Notes: generated by a model not told the origin, from the sequence alone. DNA of 55,168 bases from an uncultured Planctomycetia bacterium (GCA_937919205.1 CALFOZ010000141.1:1-55168); one strand, 5' to 3'. Counted from the first letter of the stretch, positions 33,926 through 44,006 are shown. Numbers and translations: made by a program.

Positions 33926-36466
33926 ATGACCAAACAAGACAAGACGCCAACAATTTCAGACGCCGCCAACGGCTCCTACAACTCCGATTCCATTCAAGTG
34001 CTTGAGGGGCTTGACGCTATTCGCAAGCGACCTGGCATGTATGTGGGCGGCACGGGCTTGGAAGGCCTGCACCATTTGGTGTACGAGTGCGTGGACAACG
34101 CCATTGATGAAGCCATGGCGGGCTACGCAAGCAATGTCACTGTTCTGCTAAGCGTGGACGGCAGTTGCACGGTTGGCGATGACGGCCGCGGAATGCCCGT
34201 GGACGCGATGAAGCATGAAAATCCCGCGATTAATGGCCGCCCCGCGGTGGAAGTGATTTTGACGGAGGTGCATGCGGGCGGAAAGTTTGACAGCGGTGCG
34301 TACAAGGTGTCCGGCGGCTTGCACGGCGTGGGCGTGAAGTGCGTGAACGCGTTAAGCGAGTGGACGGAAGTTGAAGTCTCCAAAGACATTGGTCTTTACA
34401 AAATTACATTCGCCCGCGGTGAATTGGCGGAGCCGCTGCATGTGGTTGAGAAGCGCACGGGTGGCAGCACGGGCACGCGTATTTCGTTCAAGCCCGATCC
34501 AACTATTTTTGCTGACACCACATTGCGCTACGAACTTTTGCAACATCGTTTGCGCGAGTTGGCGTTTCTAAATCCAGGCGTGCATATTCGCCTGATCGAC
34601 GAGCGCGTGGACGCGCAGGGCCAGCAACGCGATGAAACATTCCACGACGGAACCGGTATTGGCGGATATGTGAAGTTCATCAACACCAGCAAGACCACCA
34701 TGAGTTCGGTGATGGTGGTGCGCCGCGAGGACGCGGAAAGTGGAATGAGCTGCGAATTGGCCCTGCAGTACACCGATGGAATTCCCGAGATTTTGCTGGC
34801 ATTTGGCAACAATATTCCAAACCGCGACGGCGGCACGCATGTCACGGCGTTTCGCAAATCACTGACTACCGTGATCAATAATTATGGACGACGCATGGGC
34901 TTGTTCAAGGAAAAAGATTTCATTCCAACCGGCGAGGATTTGCGCGAAGGTTTGACGGCCGTGGTCAGCGTGAAGTTGCCCAATCCAACGTTCAACAATC
35001 AGACCAAGGAAAAATTGTTGAATCCAGAGGTGGAGACATTTGTCAGCGCCGCGGTGACGGAGCAACTTGGCGCGTGGCTGGAAGAGAACCCCGCCGAAGC
35101 CAAGGTGATTGTGAACCGCGCGAAGTTGGCGGCCGAGGCGCGCGAGGCGGCGCGCAAGGCGCGTGATTTAATCAAACGCAAAGGCGCGCTGGATTCTGGC
35201 GGCATGCCGCACAAGTTGTCCGATTGCTCAAGCAACGATGTGGAACGCACCGAGTTGTTCATCGTGGAAGGTGACTCCGCCGGTGGAAGCGCCAAGGGTG
35301 GGCGCGATCACGTGTTGCAGGCCATTCTTCCACTGCGTGGAAAGTTGCTCAACGTGGAGAAGGCGCGCTTGGACAAGGTGTTGGGCTTTGAGGAAATTCG
35401 CACGCTGATTCAGGCCCTGCAATGCGGCATTCGCGAGGACTTTGACGCGTCCAAAATTCGCTACGGGCGCATCATCATCATGACGGACGCCGATGTGGAC
35501 GGAAGCCATATTCGCACGCTTTTGCTCACGTTTTTCTTCCGCCAAATTCCGGAGTTGGTGCGCCTTGGAAGAATTTACATCGCGCAGCCGCCGCTGTATC
35601 AAGTGGCGCGTGGCAAGAGCGTTGAATATGTGTTGAACGATCACCGCATGAACGAAGTGCTTGTGAGTTTGGCCATGCGCAGTAACGCCGCGCTGATTAT
35701 TCGCGATAGCAAAGGCAAGGAAACCAGCCGCATTGACGGCGACGCGCTGAAACGCGTGATCCGCGAGTTGACGCGCTTGGAAGAATTATGCCTGGTCAGT
35801 CAATATCGCGGTCTGCAATTTGCGCGCCTGCTTGAGACGCGCGCCAAAGATCCCGAAAGCAAGAATCGTTTGCCAAGTTTCATACTTGCGTGGCGAGGTC
35901 ACGACGCGCTGTTTCATCGCGAGGCCGACGCAATGGCGGAGTTGGTCAACCAAAAACTAAAGTTGATCGCGGTTGGCGCAAGCACCGAAGGCGAGGACTT
36001 GGCGAAGTTGGCCACGTTGCGTCCACTGCATGAGAACCGCGAGATCGACAAGATTTTTGAGTCGCTTGAAAAGTCCGGCATGGACATGAATCACTGGACG
36101 CTTGTGCAAGAGGAAGGCGTGACCGGCGAGCGCTTGCCCACGCGCTACGGCTGGCTTGTGCAGAACGAGAAATCCAAGGAAACCGAAATGGTTGAAGTGG
36201 CAAATATCCCTTCAATCTTGCAGAAATTGCATGAAGTTGGTCGCCGCGGCATTGAAGTGAAACGCTTCAAAGGTCTGGGCGAAATGGAGGCCATTCAACT
36301 GTGGGACACCACTATGGATCCCGCGCGGCGCACTCTGCTGAAGGTGACTTGGGATCAGGCCAGCAATGCCGACAATTTGTTTTCCATTCTGATGGGTGAG
36401 GATGTTGAGCAGAGGCGCAACTACATTGAGAAGCACGCGCTTGAAGTGAAGAACTTGGATATATAA
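33926..36466 (+). CDS. gyrB: DNA gyrase subunit B
   Basis: Carries the ATPase and part of the strand-passing core of DNA gyrase. The 846-residue protein has the GHKL site ECVDNAIDEA (Glu54, Asn58), DDGRGMPVD, the GGLHGVGVKCVNALS lid, the transducer, and TOPRIM motifs EGDSAGGSAKGGRD and DADVDGSHIRTLLLTFFFR. The C-terminal part ends with RRGIEVKRFKGLGEM and the QRRNYIEKHA helix. It is about 40 residues longer than E. coli GyrB. Some of the extra length lies between the TOPRIM core and the tail, around residues 600-740, where sequence such as NRLPSFILAWRGHD is not familiar. gyrA, dnaN and recF are not adjacent. Convergent with queC, 10 bp apart. Confidence 0.96.
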   Translation: MTKQDKTPTISDAANGSYNSDSIQVLEGLDAIRKRPGMYVGGTGLEGLHHLVYECVDNAIDEAMAGYASNVTVLLSVDGSCTVGDDGRGMPVDAMKHENPAINGRPAVEVILTEVHAGGKFDSGAYKVSGGLHGVGVKCVNALSEWTEVEVSKDIGLYKITFARGELAEPLHVVEKRTGGSTGTRISFKPDPTIFADTTLRYELLQHRLRELAFLNPGVHIRLIDERVDAQGQQRDETFHDGTGIGGYVKFINTSKTTMSSVMVVRREDAESGMSCELALQYTDGIPEILLAFGNNIPNRDGGTHVTAFRKSLTTVINNYGRRMGLFKEKDFIPTGEDLREGLTAVVSVKLPNPTFNNQTKEKLLNPEVETFVSAAVTEQLGAWLEENPAEAKVIVNRAKLAAEAREAARKARDLIKRKGALDSGGMPHKLSDCSSNDVERTELFIVEGDSAGGSAKGGRDHVLQAILPLRGKLLNVEKARLDKVLGFEEIRTLIQALQCGIREDFDASKIRYGRIIIMTDADVDGSHIRTLLLTFFFRQIPELVRLGRIYIAQPPLYQVARGKSVEYVLNDHRMNEVLVSLAMRSNAALIIRDSKGKETSRIDGDALKRVIRELTRLEELCLVSQYRGLQFARLLETRAKDPESKNRLPSFILAWRGHDALFHREADAMAELVNQKLKLIAVGASTEGEDLAKLATLRPLHENREIDKIFESLEKSGMDMNHWTLVQEEGVTGERLPTRYGWLVQNEKSKETEMVEVANIPSILQKLHEVGRRGIEVKRFKGLGEMEAIQLWDTTMDPARRTLLKVTWDQASNADNLFSILMGEDVEQRRNYIEKHALEVKNLDI

Positions 36467-36476
36467 ATTTGGATAT

Positions 36477-37190
36477 TTAAACGCGCGGATCAAGCACGCC
36501 GGCTTCGCCAAAACCTTTGGCGCGCAGGCGACATGAATCGCATAGTCCACATGGTTTTGCGTTCACACCTGGGTCGTAGCAACTTGTTGTCAGCGCAAAG
36601 TCCACGCCAAGTTTTTTTCCCAGCAACACAATCTGCGCCTTGCTCATGCGCAGTAATGGTGCGTGCACTTTAAACCATGCCTGCCCCGCCGCGGCGGCTT
36701 GCACGCCATCACGCGTGGCAACATTGGCAAGGCGCTCAAAGGCTTCAATAAAATCCGGCCGACAATCTGGATAGCCCGAATAATCCAAAGCGTTGGCGCC
36801 GAAAGCGATGTGACGCGCGCCCACGGATTCGGCGAAGCCCAGCGCAACGGAAAGGAAAATCGTATTGCGCGCCGGAACGTAGGTCACTGGAATATCAACA
36901 CCCGCAAGGTCGCGGTCCTTTGGAACGGCAATGTCCGCGGTGAGCGCGCTTCCACCAAGCGTGCGTAAATCAACCGTGACTTGGCGGTGCTCGCTCGCGC
37001 CAAGAGCGCGCGAAACACGCTGGGCAAATTCCAATTCCACCCGGTGGCGCTGGCCGTAATCAATGGCAAGCGTGGCGCATGTGAAACCATCCGCGTGCAG
37101 GGCCGCAAGCGTGACCGCGCTATCAAGACCGCCGGAAAGCAGGACAATTGCCTTGCGATTGTCGGATTTTTTATCTGTGGCACTGCGCAT
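36477..37190 (-). CDS. queC: 7-cyano-7-deazaguanine synthase
   Basis: Converts 7-carboxy-7-deazaguanine to preQ0 with ATP and ammonia, a step in queuosine and 7-deazaguanine biosynthesis. 237 residues: the PP-loop SGGLDS (19-24), then VPARNTIFLSVALGFAES, GANALDYSGYPDCRPDF and the zinc-binding C-terminus with CYDPG...CGLCDSC. The ATG at 37190 starts the family region; the frame is open to 37337 but overlaps the divergent gene. No other que gene is nearby, so the rest of the pathway must lie elsewhere. Confidence 0.94.
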   Translation of the reverse strand: MRSATDKKSDNRKAIVLLSGGLDSAVTLAALHADGFTCATLAIDYGQRHRVELEFAQRVSRALGASEHRQVTVDLRTLGGSALTADIAVPKDRDLAGVDIPVTYVPARNTIFLSVALGFAESVGARHIAFGANALDYSGYPDCRPDFIEAFERLANVATRDGVQAAAAGQAWFKVHAPLLRMSKAQIVLLGKKLGVDFALTTSCYDPGVNAKPCGLCDSCRLRAKGFGEAGVLDPRV

Positions 37191-37217
37191 ACAAGAATAA
37201 GTATAACTTTCAACTTC

Positions 37218-38072
37218 ATGCCCACGCTTGCAACACATGTTCGCTGTGATCGTTGCAAATATGATTTGCACGGGTGTGATCTTTTTAATGTGTGTCCCGA
37301 ATGCGGACTTGCCGTGGCCACGACATTGGCGGGACATTCTGATTTACAAATACGCGCGCTGGTGGCGTTGCAACGGCCCGCTCGCGTGGCGACCTTCTTG
37401 GTGGCCATTCCCCTGGCGTGCATGTTGTGCGCCGTCTTGCAATCGGCGGGACCAATGATTGCGTTCTTTGATTCCATGTCGGGACAATCCACTAAAATTG
37501 CAGAGCAAATTCGGGCTTTTGGATGGAGGGCTTCGTGCGTGTTGATGGTCGTCGCGCTTGTGATAGCGTGTATGGGATTGCTTGCAAGCGAATTTTCACT
37601 GCGTGCGGAAATGCGCAAGTGGCGCGTGTGGCTCAATGGCGGCTTGTTGTTGTGGGTGGCAACACTGATTGTGATCATCGTGAGCGCCATCAAATTACAG
37701 CCGCAAGAATGGGTGATGGATTGGCTGAAGATGTCCGCCCCCGCTTTGCAACTTCCAGCGTTTGCGATGGTGTTGATCAGCTATCGAAGATTGTTGTTGG
37801 TGTGCGGCCGTCGCTCGCAAGCGTTTCGCGAAGCTGGATCAGCGCGCCAAAATATAAATTTACTGATTTATACTTTGGGATTGGTTGCGCTTGGCGCATT
37901 TGCGTCGCCCATTCTTATTCACAAATTGGGATGGGAGGTTGCCGCCATGGTGTCCGACAGTTTGGTGGCCGTAGAAAGCGCCGTGCTTATTTTTGGGCTG
38001 GCTTATTTAGTCGCCAACGCATGGTGGATCGCCAGAAGTTTGCTGTTACCGCCCATGAAATTTGAAGTGTGA
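37218..38072 (+). CDS. Zinc-ribbon membrane protein of planctomycete type
   Basis: 284 residues. Residues 9-29 form a zinc ribbon, CDRCKYDLHG and CPECG; this CxxCxYDL...CPxCG layout is common in Phycisphaerae membrane proteins of unknown role. Six or so membrane helices follow (about 54-75, 100-125, 138-160, 168-186, 208-232 and 243-270). No enzymatic motif is seen. The ATG at 37218 lies only 27 bp from the divergent queC start. The frame extends upstream to 36981, but that part is antisense to queC and rejected. Confidence 0.75.
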   Translation: MPTLATHVRCDRCKYDLHGCDLFNVCPECGLAVATTLAGHSDLQIRALVALQRPARVATFLVAIPLACMLCAVLQSAGPMIAFFDSMSGQSTKIAEQIRAFGWRASCVLMVVALVIACMGLLASEFSLRAEMRKWRVWLNGGLLLWVATLIVIIVSAIKLQPQEWVMDWLKMSAPALQLPAFAMVLISYRRLLLVCGRRSQAFREAGSARQNINLLIYTLGLVALGAFASPILIHKLGWEVAAMVSDSLVAVESAVLIFGLAYLVANAWWIARSLLLPPMKFEV

Positions 38073-38502
38073 AATGTAGATTTGCGCCATGCGCCAGCCC
38101 GGCGTGGAGTGCTTGAACCCTACTGCGAGGACCTTGCAATTTGAAACTGCACGGACTTGTGCCAACCATGGTCCAATCTGTGCGTTTTGGTGCTGTCAGG
38201 TTGGCAGACCGACTTGAATAAGTGCGGTATTGGAATCAATTCAAAATTTGTGGCCGGATCATGTACGGGCTTTTAGCGCTAATTTTTGACCTAAACACGG
38301 CGAGAATTGCGCTGATTTAACGGCTTAAACTCATGTTTTGCAATTACTTAGGTGTGGATTTGCCATCATTTGCACTCAGCCAGCCTATCCGATGCGCTTT
38401 GGCATCCCATTTGTATCTACAGAAAGGCTCCCTCATTTTTGAGGATTTCGAGCGTCAAGACACTTCACCAACTTTCCAACACTCTCACGGAGAAAAAATC
38501 CA
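38073..38502. other. 430-bp region upstream of the groEL cluster
   Basis: No credible gene. It should contain the promoter and possible heat-shock control of the groEL-groES-groEL set. I looked for a CIRCE element (TTAGCACTC-N9-GAGTGCTAA) and found none; the nearest motif is the 10-bp palindrome TTAGCGCTAA at 38273-38282. A small hairpin CCTCA-TTTT-TGAGG lies near 38432. GGAG precedes the groEL ATG. Confidence 0.5.
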
Positions 38503-40131
38503 ATGTCCGTCAAGCAACTCTCCTTCGATATTGAAGCCCGCAAATCACTTTTGGCTGGCGTAGAAAAACTCTCCGCCGCCGTCAAGAGCACGCTTGGTCC
38601 ACGCGGACGCAACGCGGTGCTGGATAAAAGTTGGGGCGGACCAACCGTGACCAAGGACGGCGTAAGCGTTGCCGAAGAAATTGAACTTTCAAACAAGGCA
38701 GAGAACATGGGCGCCAAGCTTGTGAAGGAAGCCGCGAGCAAGACCAGCGATGATGCCGGCGACGGAACAACCACCGCCACCGTTCTTGCCGAGGCGATTT
38801 TCCGCAGTGGTCTGAAGTTCATTGCCAGCGGCGCCGAAGCCAATGCGTTGGTGCGCGGCATTCGTAAGGCCGTTGCAGTTGTCACAAAGAACATTGAGTC
38901 GCTGGCCAAGCCAGTGGCAAGCGTGAACGGTGGCATTGCCGCCGTCGCCAGTATTTCCGCCAACAATGACGAGGAAGTTGGCGCCATGATGGCCAAGGCT
39001 TTCGAGAAAGTTGGCAAGGACGGCGTGATCACGGTTGAAGAAGGCAAGGGCCTGGAAACAATTGTTGATGTGGTTGAGGGAATGCAATTTGATCGCGGCT
39101 ACCTCAGCGCGAACTTCATCACAGACACCGACGAGATGACGGTTGAATTCAGCAAGGCGCTGGTTCTGATTTACGAGGACAAGATTGATTCCATCACAAA
39201 ACTAGTGCCTTTCCTTGAGAAAGTGATGGACGTGAAGAAGCCATTGCTGATTATCGCGGAGGATGTTTCCGGCGAGGCACTGAGCACGTTGGTTATTAAC
39301 AAGATGCGCGGCGTGTTGAATGTGTGCGCGGTCAAGGCGCCTGGTTACGGCGATCGCCGCAAGGCCATGCTTGAAGATCTGGCCATTCTGACTGGTGGCC
39401 AAGCCATCATGAAGGATCTTGGTATTGATTTGGACAAGATCACCATCGCGCAACTTGGTCAAGTGAAGAAGATCACCATTGACGCCGACAACACAACGAT
39501 TGTTGAAGGCGCCGGTAGCACCAAGAGCATCAAGGATCGTTGTGAACAAATTCGCGGCGAGATGGACAAGACTGATAGCGACTACGACCGCGAGAAGTTG
39601 CAAGAGCGTTTGGCCAAACTGGCCGGCGGCGTGGCGCAAATTAAAGTTGGCGCCAGCAGCGAAACGGAACTGAAAGAAAAGAAGAGCCGCGTTGAAGACG
39701 CGCTTCATGCGACGCGCGCGGCCGTGGCCGAAGGCGTGGTCGCTGGTGGCGGCGTGAGTTTTGTGCGCAGTATTGCCGCCGTGAAAAAAGCGCGCGCCAG
39801 TGTTGAAGGCGACGAGGCCTTTGGCTTTGATGTGATCGCCGAGGCGCTTACTGTTCCACTGCGCGTTATCGCTGAAAATGCGGGCGAAAAGGGCACCGTT
39901 GTGGTGTCCAAAGTCGCGGCCATGACTGGCAACAACGGCTTCAACGCTCTCACTCGCACCTACGGCGACTTGATCAAGGACGGCGTGATCACGCCAGCCA
40001 AGGTTGATCGTTGCGCTTTGCAAAATGCGGCCAGCGTGGCTGGTCTACTGTTGAGCGCTGACTGCGTGATCACCGAGGCTCCAAAGGCCAAGGACGGGAC
40101 AGCGGCCCATGATCATTCACACGCCCACTAA
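38503..40131 (+). CDS. groL: Chaperonin GroEL, copy 1, His-rich C-terminus
   Basis: 542 residues, full length. ATP site TLGPRGRNAVLD and DAGDGTTTATVLAEAI with the catalytic Asp, [22 protein letters not shown] in the apical/intermediate region, and the equatorial return GGGVSFVRS. The C-terminal tail does not end in the usual GGM repeats but in a His-rich AAHDHSHAH, as seen in some secondary GroELs. It starts with MSVKQLSFDIEARKSLLAG, unlike the common AKxIxF(D/G) start of housekeeping GroEL in detail but alike in plan. GGAG lies just before the ATG. It is first in the groEL-groES-groEL order, 48 bp before groES. Confidence 0.96.
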   Translation: MSVKQLSFDIEARKSLLAGVEKLSAAVKSTLGPRGRNAVLDKSWGGPTVTKDGVSVAEEIELSNKAENMGAKLVKEAASKTSDDAGDGTTTATVLAEAIFRSGLKFIASGAEANALVRGIRKAVAVVTKNIESLAKPVASVNGGIAAVASISANNDEEVGAMMAKAFEKVGKDGVITVEEGKGLETIVDVVEGMQFDRGYLSANFITDTDEMTVEFSKALVLIYEDKIDSITKLVPFLEKVMDVKKPLLIIAEDVSGEALSTLVINKMRGVLNVCAVKAPGYGDRRKAMLEDLAILTGGQAIMKDLGIDLDKITIAQLGQVKKITIDADNTTIVEGAGSTKSIKDRCEQIRGEMDKTDSDYDREKLQERLAKLAGGVAQIKVGASSETELKEKKSRVEDALHATRAAVAEGVVAGGGVSFVRSIAAVKKARASVEGDEAFGFDVIAEALTVPLRVIAENAGEKGTVVVSKVAAMTGNNGFNALTRTYGDLIKDGVITPAKVDRCALQNAASVAGLLLSADCVITEAPKAKDGTAAHDHSHAH

Positions 40132-40179
40132 ATTATTTTAATTCATCCAACCTACAAAAACTTTTACGGAGAAAACACC

Positions 40180-40473
40180 ATGTCAAACATTCGTCCTCTT
40201 GAAGATCGCATTCTTGTGAAGCCACTCGACGCTGAAACCAAAACCGCATCCGGACTTTTTCTGCCCGAGAGCGCCAAGGAAAAACCAATGCAAGGCAAAG
40301 TGGTCGCCACTGGTCCAGGCAAGTTGCTAGATAACGGCACGCGCCAAACACCGCTTGTAAAAAAGGGTGACACCGTTGTGTACGGAAAATATTCTGGCAC
40401 CGAAATTGAAATCAAAAACACCAAGCACCTCATTGTTCGTGAGAGTGAACTTCTAGGAATCATTGAAGGCTAA
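40180..40473 (+). CDS. groS: Co-chaperonin GroES
   Basis: 97 residues, normal length. IRPLEDRILVKPLDAETKT begins the fold, a mobile loop follows at about 16-35 (with SGLFLPESAKEKP), and VYGKYSGTEIEI and the C-terminal LIVRESELLGIIE complete it. It caps GroEL rings. It is the only GroES gene here and sits between two groEL genes, so it presumably serves both. CGGAG precedes its ATG, and the second groEL starts 24 bp after its stop. Confidence 0.97.
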   Translation: MSNIRPLEDRILVKPLDAETKTASGLFLPESAKEKPMQGKVVATGPGKLLDNGTRQTPLVKKGDTVVYGKYSGTEIEIKNTKHLIVRESELLGIIEG

Positions 40474-40497
40474 GTCGCACACATAAAGGAAACAAAA

Positions 40498-42111
40498 ATG
40501 AGCAATAAACAAATGAAATTCAAGGCTTTGGCGCACGCGGAACTGAAGCGTGGCGTGGATCAAATCGCGCGCGCGGTCGCCGTGACCATGGGCCCAACTG
40601 GCCGCAATGTGATCGTGCAAAAATCATTCGGCAATCCAAGCGTGACCAAGGACGGCGTCAGCGTTGCCAAGGAAGTTGAGTTGCCATGTCCTTTCGAGAA
40701 CATGGGCGCGAAGCTTGTGCATCAAGTGGCCAAGAAAACCGCCGACGTCGCTGGTGATGGAACCACCGCCGCCACGGTTCTTGCCGCGGCCATCTTTAAT
40801 GGTGGTTTGAAATTTGTCGCGGGCGCGGTGAATGCCGTCGCTTTGCAACGCGGAATTAATCTTGCGGCGACCGCCGCCAGCAACGCGCTGATTGAAATGG
40901 CGCAGAAGTGCAAGGGTCGCGCTGATCTGGAAAAGATTGCGACCGTGAGCGCCAACCATGACGCGCACCTGGGCAAGCTGATCGCGGAGGCCATTGACCG
41001 AGTTGGCGCAGATGGCGTTGTCGAAGTTGAGGAAGGCAAGACCGCCGACACCACTCTTGAATATGTCGAGGGCATGAGCTTTGATAAGGGCTATCTGTCG
41101 CCGTACTTCATGACGGATCCAAAGAAGGCCGAGTGCGTTCTTGAAAATCCGCAAATTCTGATCCATGAGAAAAAGATCTCAAATTTGGCTGATTTACTGC
41201 CTCTTTTGAACAAGATCGCGCAATCGGGCAAGCCCCTGCTGATCATCGCGGAAGAAGTTGAGAACGAGGCGCTGGCCGCTCTTGTGGTGAATCGCTTGCG
41301 CGGCGTGTTGCAAGTGTGCGCCGTGAAGGCTCCTGGTTTTGGTGATCGCCGCAAGGCCATGCTTGGCGACATCGCCACGCTGACTGGCGGAACATTTATC
41401 GCTGAAGATCTTGGACGCAACTTAGAAGATGTTGCGCTGAGTGAACTTGGCAGTGCCAAGCGCATTGTGATTAGCAAGGAAGAAACTGTCATCGTTCAAG
41501 GCGCGGGCAAGAAGAGCGATGTCACCGCGCGCGCCGAGCAAATCAAGGCGATGCATGACAAGAGCACCAGCGAATACGACCGTGAGAAGTTGATGGAGCG
41601 TTACGCCAAGCTCACCAGTGGCGTGGCGGTGATCAATGTTGGCGCGGCTACGGAGATCGCGCTGAAGGAAACCAAGGATCGTGTTGATGACGCCATTCAC
41701 GCAACACGCGCGGCGGCCAAGGAAGGCTATGTTCCTGGCGGCGGCGTGGCGTATCTGCGCGCCATTGATGCCGTGACCAAGGCGCGCGGCAAGGCCGAAG
41801 GCGATGAGAAGTTTGGCTTTGATATTGTCATCAGCGCCATGCGCATGCCTTGCTGGCAAATCGCCCAGAATTCGGGCGTGGACGGCGATGTCACCGTTGA
41901 GAACATTCTTGAAGGCAAGGGTGGTTACGGCTACAACGCGGGCATTGGCGAGTACCAAGATTTGGTGAAGGCGGGAATTATTGATCCCGTCTTGGTCACG
42001 CGCACCGCGTTGCAAAATGCGGCCAGCATTGCCGGTCTTATGCTCACCACTGATGTGTTGGTGACGGACTTGAAGGACGACACTGATCCTGTAGAGGACA
42101 GCATTCACTAA
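40498..42111 (+). CDS. groL: Chaperonin GroEL, copy 2
   Basis: 537 residues, full length. [68 protein letters not shown] and GGGVAYLRA are all present. The AGDGTT Asp and apical substrate-binding hydrophobics look intact, so an active ATPase is expected. The tail ends [11 protein letters not shown], with neither GGM repeats nor the His cluster of copy 1. The differences from copy 1 are spread along the chain, indicating an old duplication rather than a recent one. AAAGGA lies 7-12 nt before the ATG. The terminator at 42170 ends the three-gene unit. Confidence 0.96.
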   Translation: MSNKQMKFKALAHAELKRGVDQIARAVAVTMGPTGRNVIVQKSFGNPSVTKDGVSVAKEVELPCPFENMGAKLVHQVAKKTADVAGDGTTAATVLAAAIFNGGLKFVAGAVNAVALQRGINLAATAASNALIEMAQKCKGRADLEKIATVSANHDAHLGKLIAEAIDRVGADGVVEVEEGKTADTTLEYVEGMSFDKGYLSPYFMTDPKKAECVLENPQILIHEKKISNLADLLPLLNKIAQSGKPLLIIAEEVENEALAALVVNRLRGVLQVCAVKAPGFGDRRKAMLGDIATLTGGTFIAEDLGRNLEDVALSELGSAKRIVISKEETVIVQGAGKKSDVTARAEQIKAMHDKSTSEYDREKLMERYAKLTSGVAVINVGAATEIALKETKDRVDDAIHATRAAAKEGYVPGGGVAYLRAIDAVTKARGKAEGDEKFGFDIVISAMRMPCWQIAQNSGVDGDVTVENILEGKGGYGYNAGIGEYQDLVKAGIIDPVLVTRTALQNAASIAGLMLTTDVLVTDLKDDTDPVEDSIH

Positions 42112-42169
42112 TAATCCATGCGTGATGCAATTGGCAAAATGCAAATGGATTTGATTCGGTCTTGACCCA

Positions 42170-42209
42170 GGGACCGAGTCGGCAATAAAAACCGGCTCGG
42201 TCCCTTTTT
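42170..42209 (+). terminator. Rho-independent terminator after the groE genes
   Basis: GGGACCGAGTCGG (42170-42182) pairs with CCGGCTCGGTCCC (42192-42204), 13 bp with one wobble, loop of 9 nt, then TTTTT. It separates the groEL-groES-groEL transcript from dnaJ. Confidence 0.94.
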
Positions 42210-42234
42210 CTTTCTTAACAACAGCGGAGCCACA

Positions 42235-43395
42235 GTGGCGCAACCACGCGACTATTACGAACTATTGGGAATCGCAAAAGATGCTTCCACCGAAGACATC
42301 AAGCGCGCTTATCGCCGTCAAGCAATGAAGTACCACCCCGACCGCAATCCCGGCGATGCCGCGGCGGAGACGGAATTCAAAGCGTGCGCCGAGGCCTATG
42401 AAGTTTTGTGCGACAGCGAGAAGCGCCAGTTGTATGACCGACATGGCCACGCGGGCTTGCGCGGCAATCCGCACCATGATTTTCGCTCGATGCATGTGGA
42501 GGATATTTTCTCCATGTTCAACGATATTTTTGGTGGCTCTGGTGGTGGCGGTGGCGGCGCGCGTCAACGCGGTCCGGCGCGCGGCTATGACTTGGAAACT
42601 GAAATAGAGCTTGAATTAAAGGAAGTTCTTGATGGCTGTGACCGCGATGTGGAATTCTCGCGCCAAGATGTGTGCACCGCGTGCGCTGGAAGCGGCGCGC
42701 GCCCAGGATCATCGCCTGTGTCGTGCCCCACATGCCAAGGACGCGGACAAGTGCAACAGAATGGCCTTGGCGGAATGTTTCGCATGGTCACAACATGCCC
42801 CAATTGCCAAGGCGCGGGAAAAATTGTCATTGACAAATGCACCGCATGTCGCGGGGCGGGACGCATGCGCACCAACAAACGATTGCGCGTGAAGGTGCCA
42901 GCGGGAATCGCAGACGGGCAAGTGATTCGCGTGGCCGGCGAAGGCGAACCGCCACGGCGCGAACTAAGCATGGACGGCAGTGGCGTGCGCGGAGATTTGC
43001 ACGCCGTGGTGCGCGTGAAAGAGCACAAAGATTTCGAGCGCGACGGCGACGACTTGGTCATGGCGCTCACGATTGGTTTCTCGCGCGCGGCCCTTGGCGG
43101 CGTGGTGGAAGTGAAATCAATTGATGGACCAGTTGCAATTGAAATTCCAAACGGCTCGCAACAAGGTGACACGGTGCGCGTGGATGGCCGCGGCATTCCA
43201 AATTTGCGCTCCAAGAAACGCGGCGACTTGGTGGCTGTATTGCTGTTGCAAGTGCCGCACAAACTCACTGATCGTCAGCGACAATTGCTGGAAGAATTTG
43301 CCAAGACGGAAAAGATCGAGCCACGTAAAGGCGCTTCAAAAGGCGGCTTTTGGGACAAAATGAAGGACTTGAAAGATTCAATTACTGGTGGATGA
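42235..43395 (+). CDS. dnaJ: Chaperone protein DnaJ
   Basis: 386 residues starting with GTG; CGGAG lies 7 nt upstream. J domain 1-70 with HPD in KYHPDRNPGD, then a short Gly-rich linker (GGSGGGGGGARQRG), four zinc motifs CTACAGSG, CPTCQGRG, CPNCQGAG and CTACRGAG, and the two C-terminal beta domains. All hallmarks of a full-length (type I) DnaJ are intact. It acts with DnaK and GrpE; grpE follows after 32 bp, but dnaK is not in the window. Confidence 0.96.
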   Translation: MAQPRDYYELLGIAKDASTEDIKRAYRRQAMKYHPDRNPGDAAAETEFKACAEAYEVLCDSEKRQLYDRHGHAGLRGNPHHDFRSMHVEDIFSMFNDIFGGSGGGGGGARQRGPARGYDLETEIELELKEVLDGCDRDVEFSRQDVCTACAGSGARPGSSPVSCPTCQGRGQVQQNGLGGMFRMVTTCPNCQGAGKIVIDKCTACRGAGRMRTNKRLRVKVPAGIADGQVIRVAGEGEPPRRELSMDGSGVRGDLHAVVRVKEHKDFERDGDDLVMALTIGFSRAALGGVVEVKSIDGPVAIEIPNGSQQGDTVRVDGRGIPNLRSKKRGDLVAVLLLQVPHKLTDRQRQLLEEFAKTEKIEPRKGASKGGFWDKMKDLKDSITGG

Positions 43396-43427
43396 CATTC
43401 GATTGATTTGAAAGAAGGAGCCACACA

Positions 43428-43955
43428 ATGAACAATGAACAAACCAACAATACGCAAGACCCGGACATGGACGGCAACAAGCAAGACGCCGCGCTGACCG
43501 TGGAAGATGTGATCGCCAAACTTGAGCGCGAGATCACGGAGTTGAAAGATTCCAGATTGCGCGCGGTGGCCGACTTGCAGAACACGGCGCGACGTGGCGT
43601 GGAGAATGAAGCGCGCGCCCGCACGCAAGGCATCATGGGCGTGGCCCGCGGCGTGGTTCCTGTGCTTGATCAATTTGAGTTGGCACTGGCGCAAAAAGGC
43701 TTGACCGCGGAGCAAGCGGCGCAAGGATTGCAATTGTTGCAAAGCGAACTTTGGAAATCACTGGCGCGCGTGGGCGTTGAAATGATCGAGCCAAATATTG
43801 GCGACGCGTTTGAGCCAGGCAAGCATGAGGCGGTTATGCAACAGCCAGTCGATGGCGTGGAGGCCGGCGCGATCAGCATGAAGATGCAAAACGGATATCG
43901 CATTGGCGACACGGTGTTGCGCCCCGCGAAAGTGGCTATTCAACCCAACGCCTAA
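43428..43955 (+). CDS. grpE: Nucleotide exchange factor GrpE
   Basis: 175 residues. An acidic, disordered N-terminus (1-20) leads to the long coiled-coil helix (about 23-70, VIAKLEREITELKDSRLRAV as landmark), then the four-helix part with VPVLDQFELALAQK and the beta domain with GDAFEPGKHEAVMQQPVDG and NGYRIGDTVLRPAKVAI. GAAGGAG precedes the ATG. Gene order dnaJ-grpE with a 32-bp gap suggests one transcript. It releases ADP from DnaK, whose gene lies elsewhere. Confidence 0.95.
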   Translation: MNNEQTNNTQDPDMDGNKQDAALTVEDVIAKLEREITELKDSRLRAVADLQNTARRGVENEARARTQGIMGVARGVVPVLDQFELALAQKGLTAEQAAQGLQLLQSELWKSLARVGVEMIEPNIGDAFEPGKHEAVMQQPVDGVEAGAISMKMQNGYRIGDTVLRPAKVAIQPNA

Positions 43956-44006
43956 GCGCGCCACGTGGCGCGCGCGATTCGCGCTGATATTTATTTCACA
44001 ACCACC

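Noticed and set aside
38090-38125. tRNA on the minus strand (GGGTTCAAGC-like T-loop near 38110)
   Set aside because: The flanking bases do not form the 5-bp T stem, and no acceptor or anticodon stem can be built.
38200-38502. CIRCE (HrcA) operator before groEL
   Set aside because: Only a 10-bp TTAGCGCTAA palindrome is present; the 9-bp arms and 9-nt spacer of CIRCE are absent.
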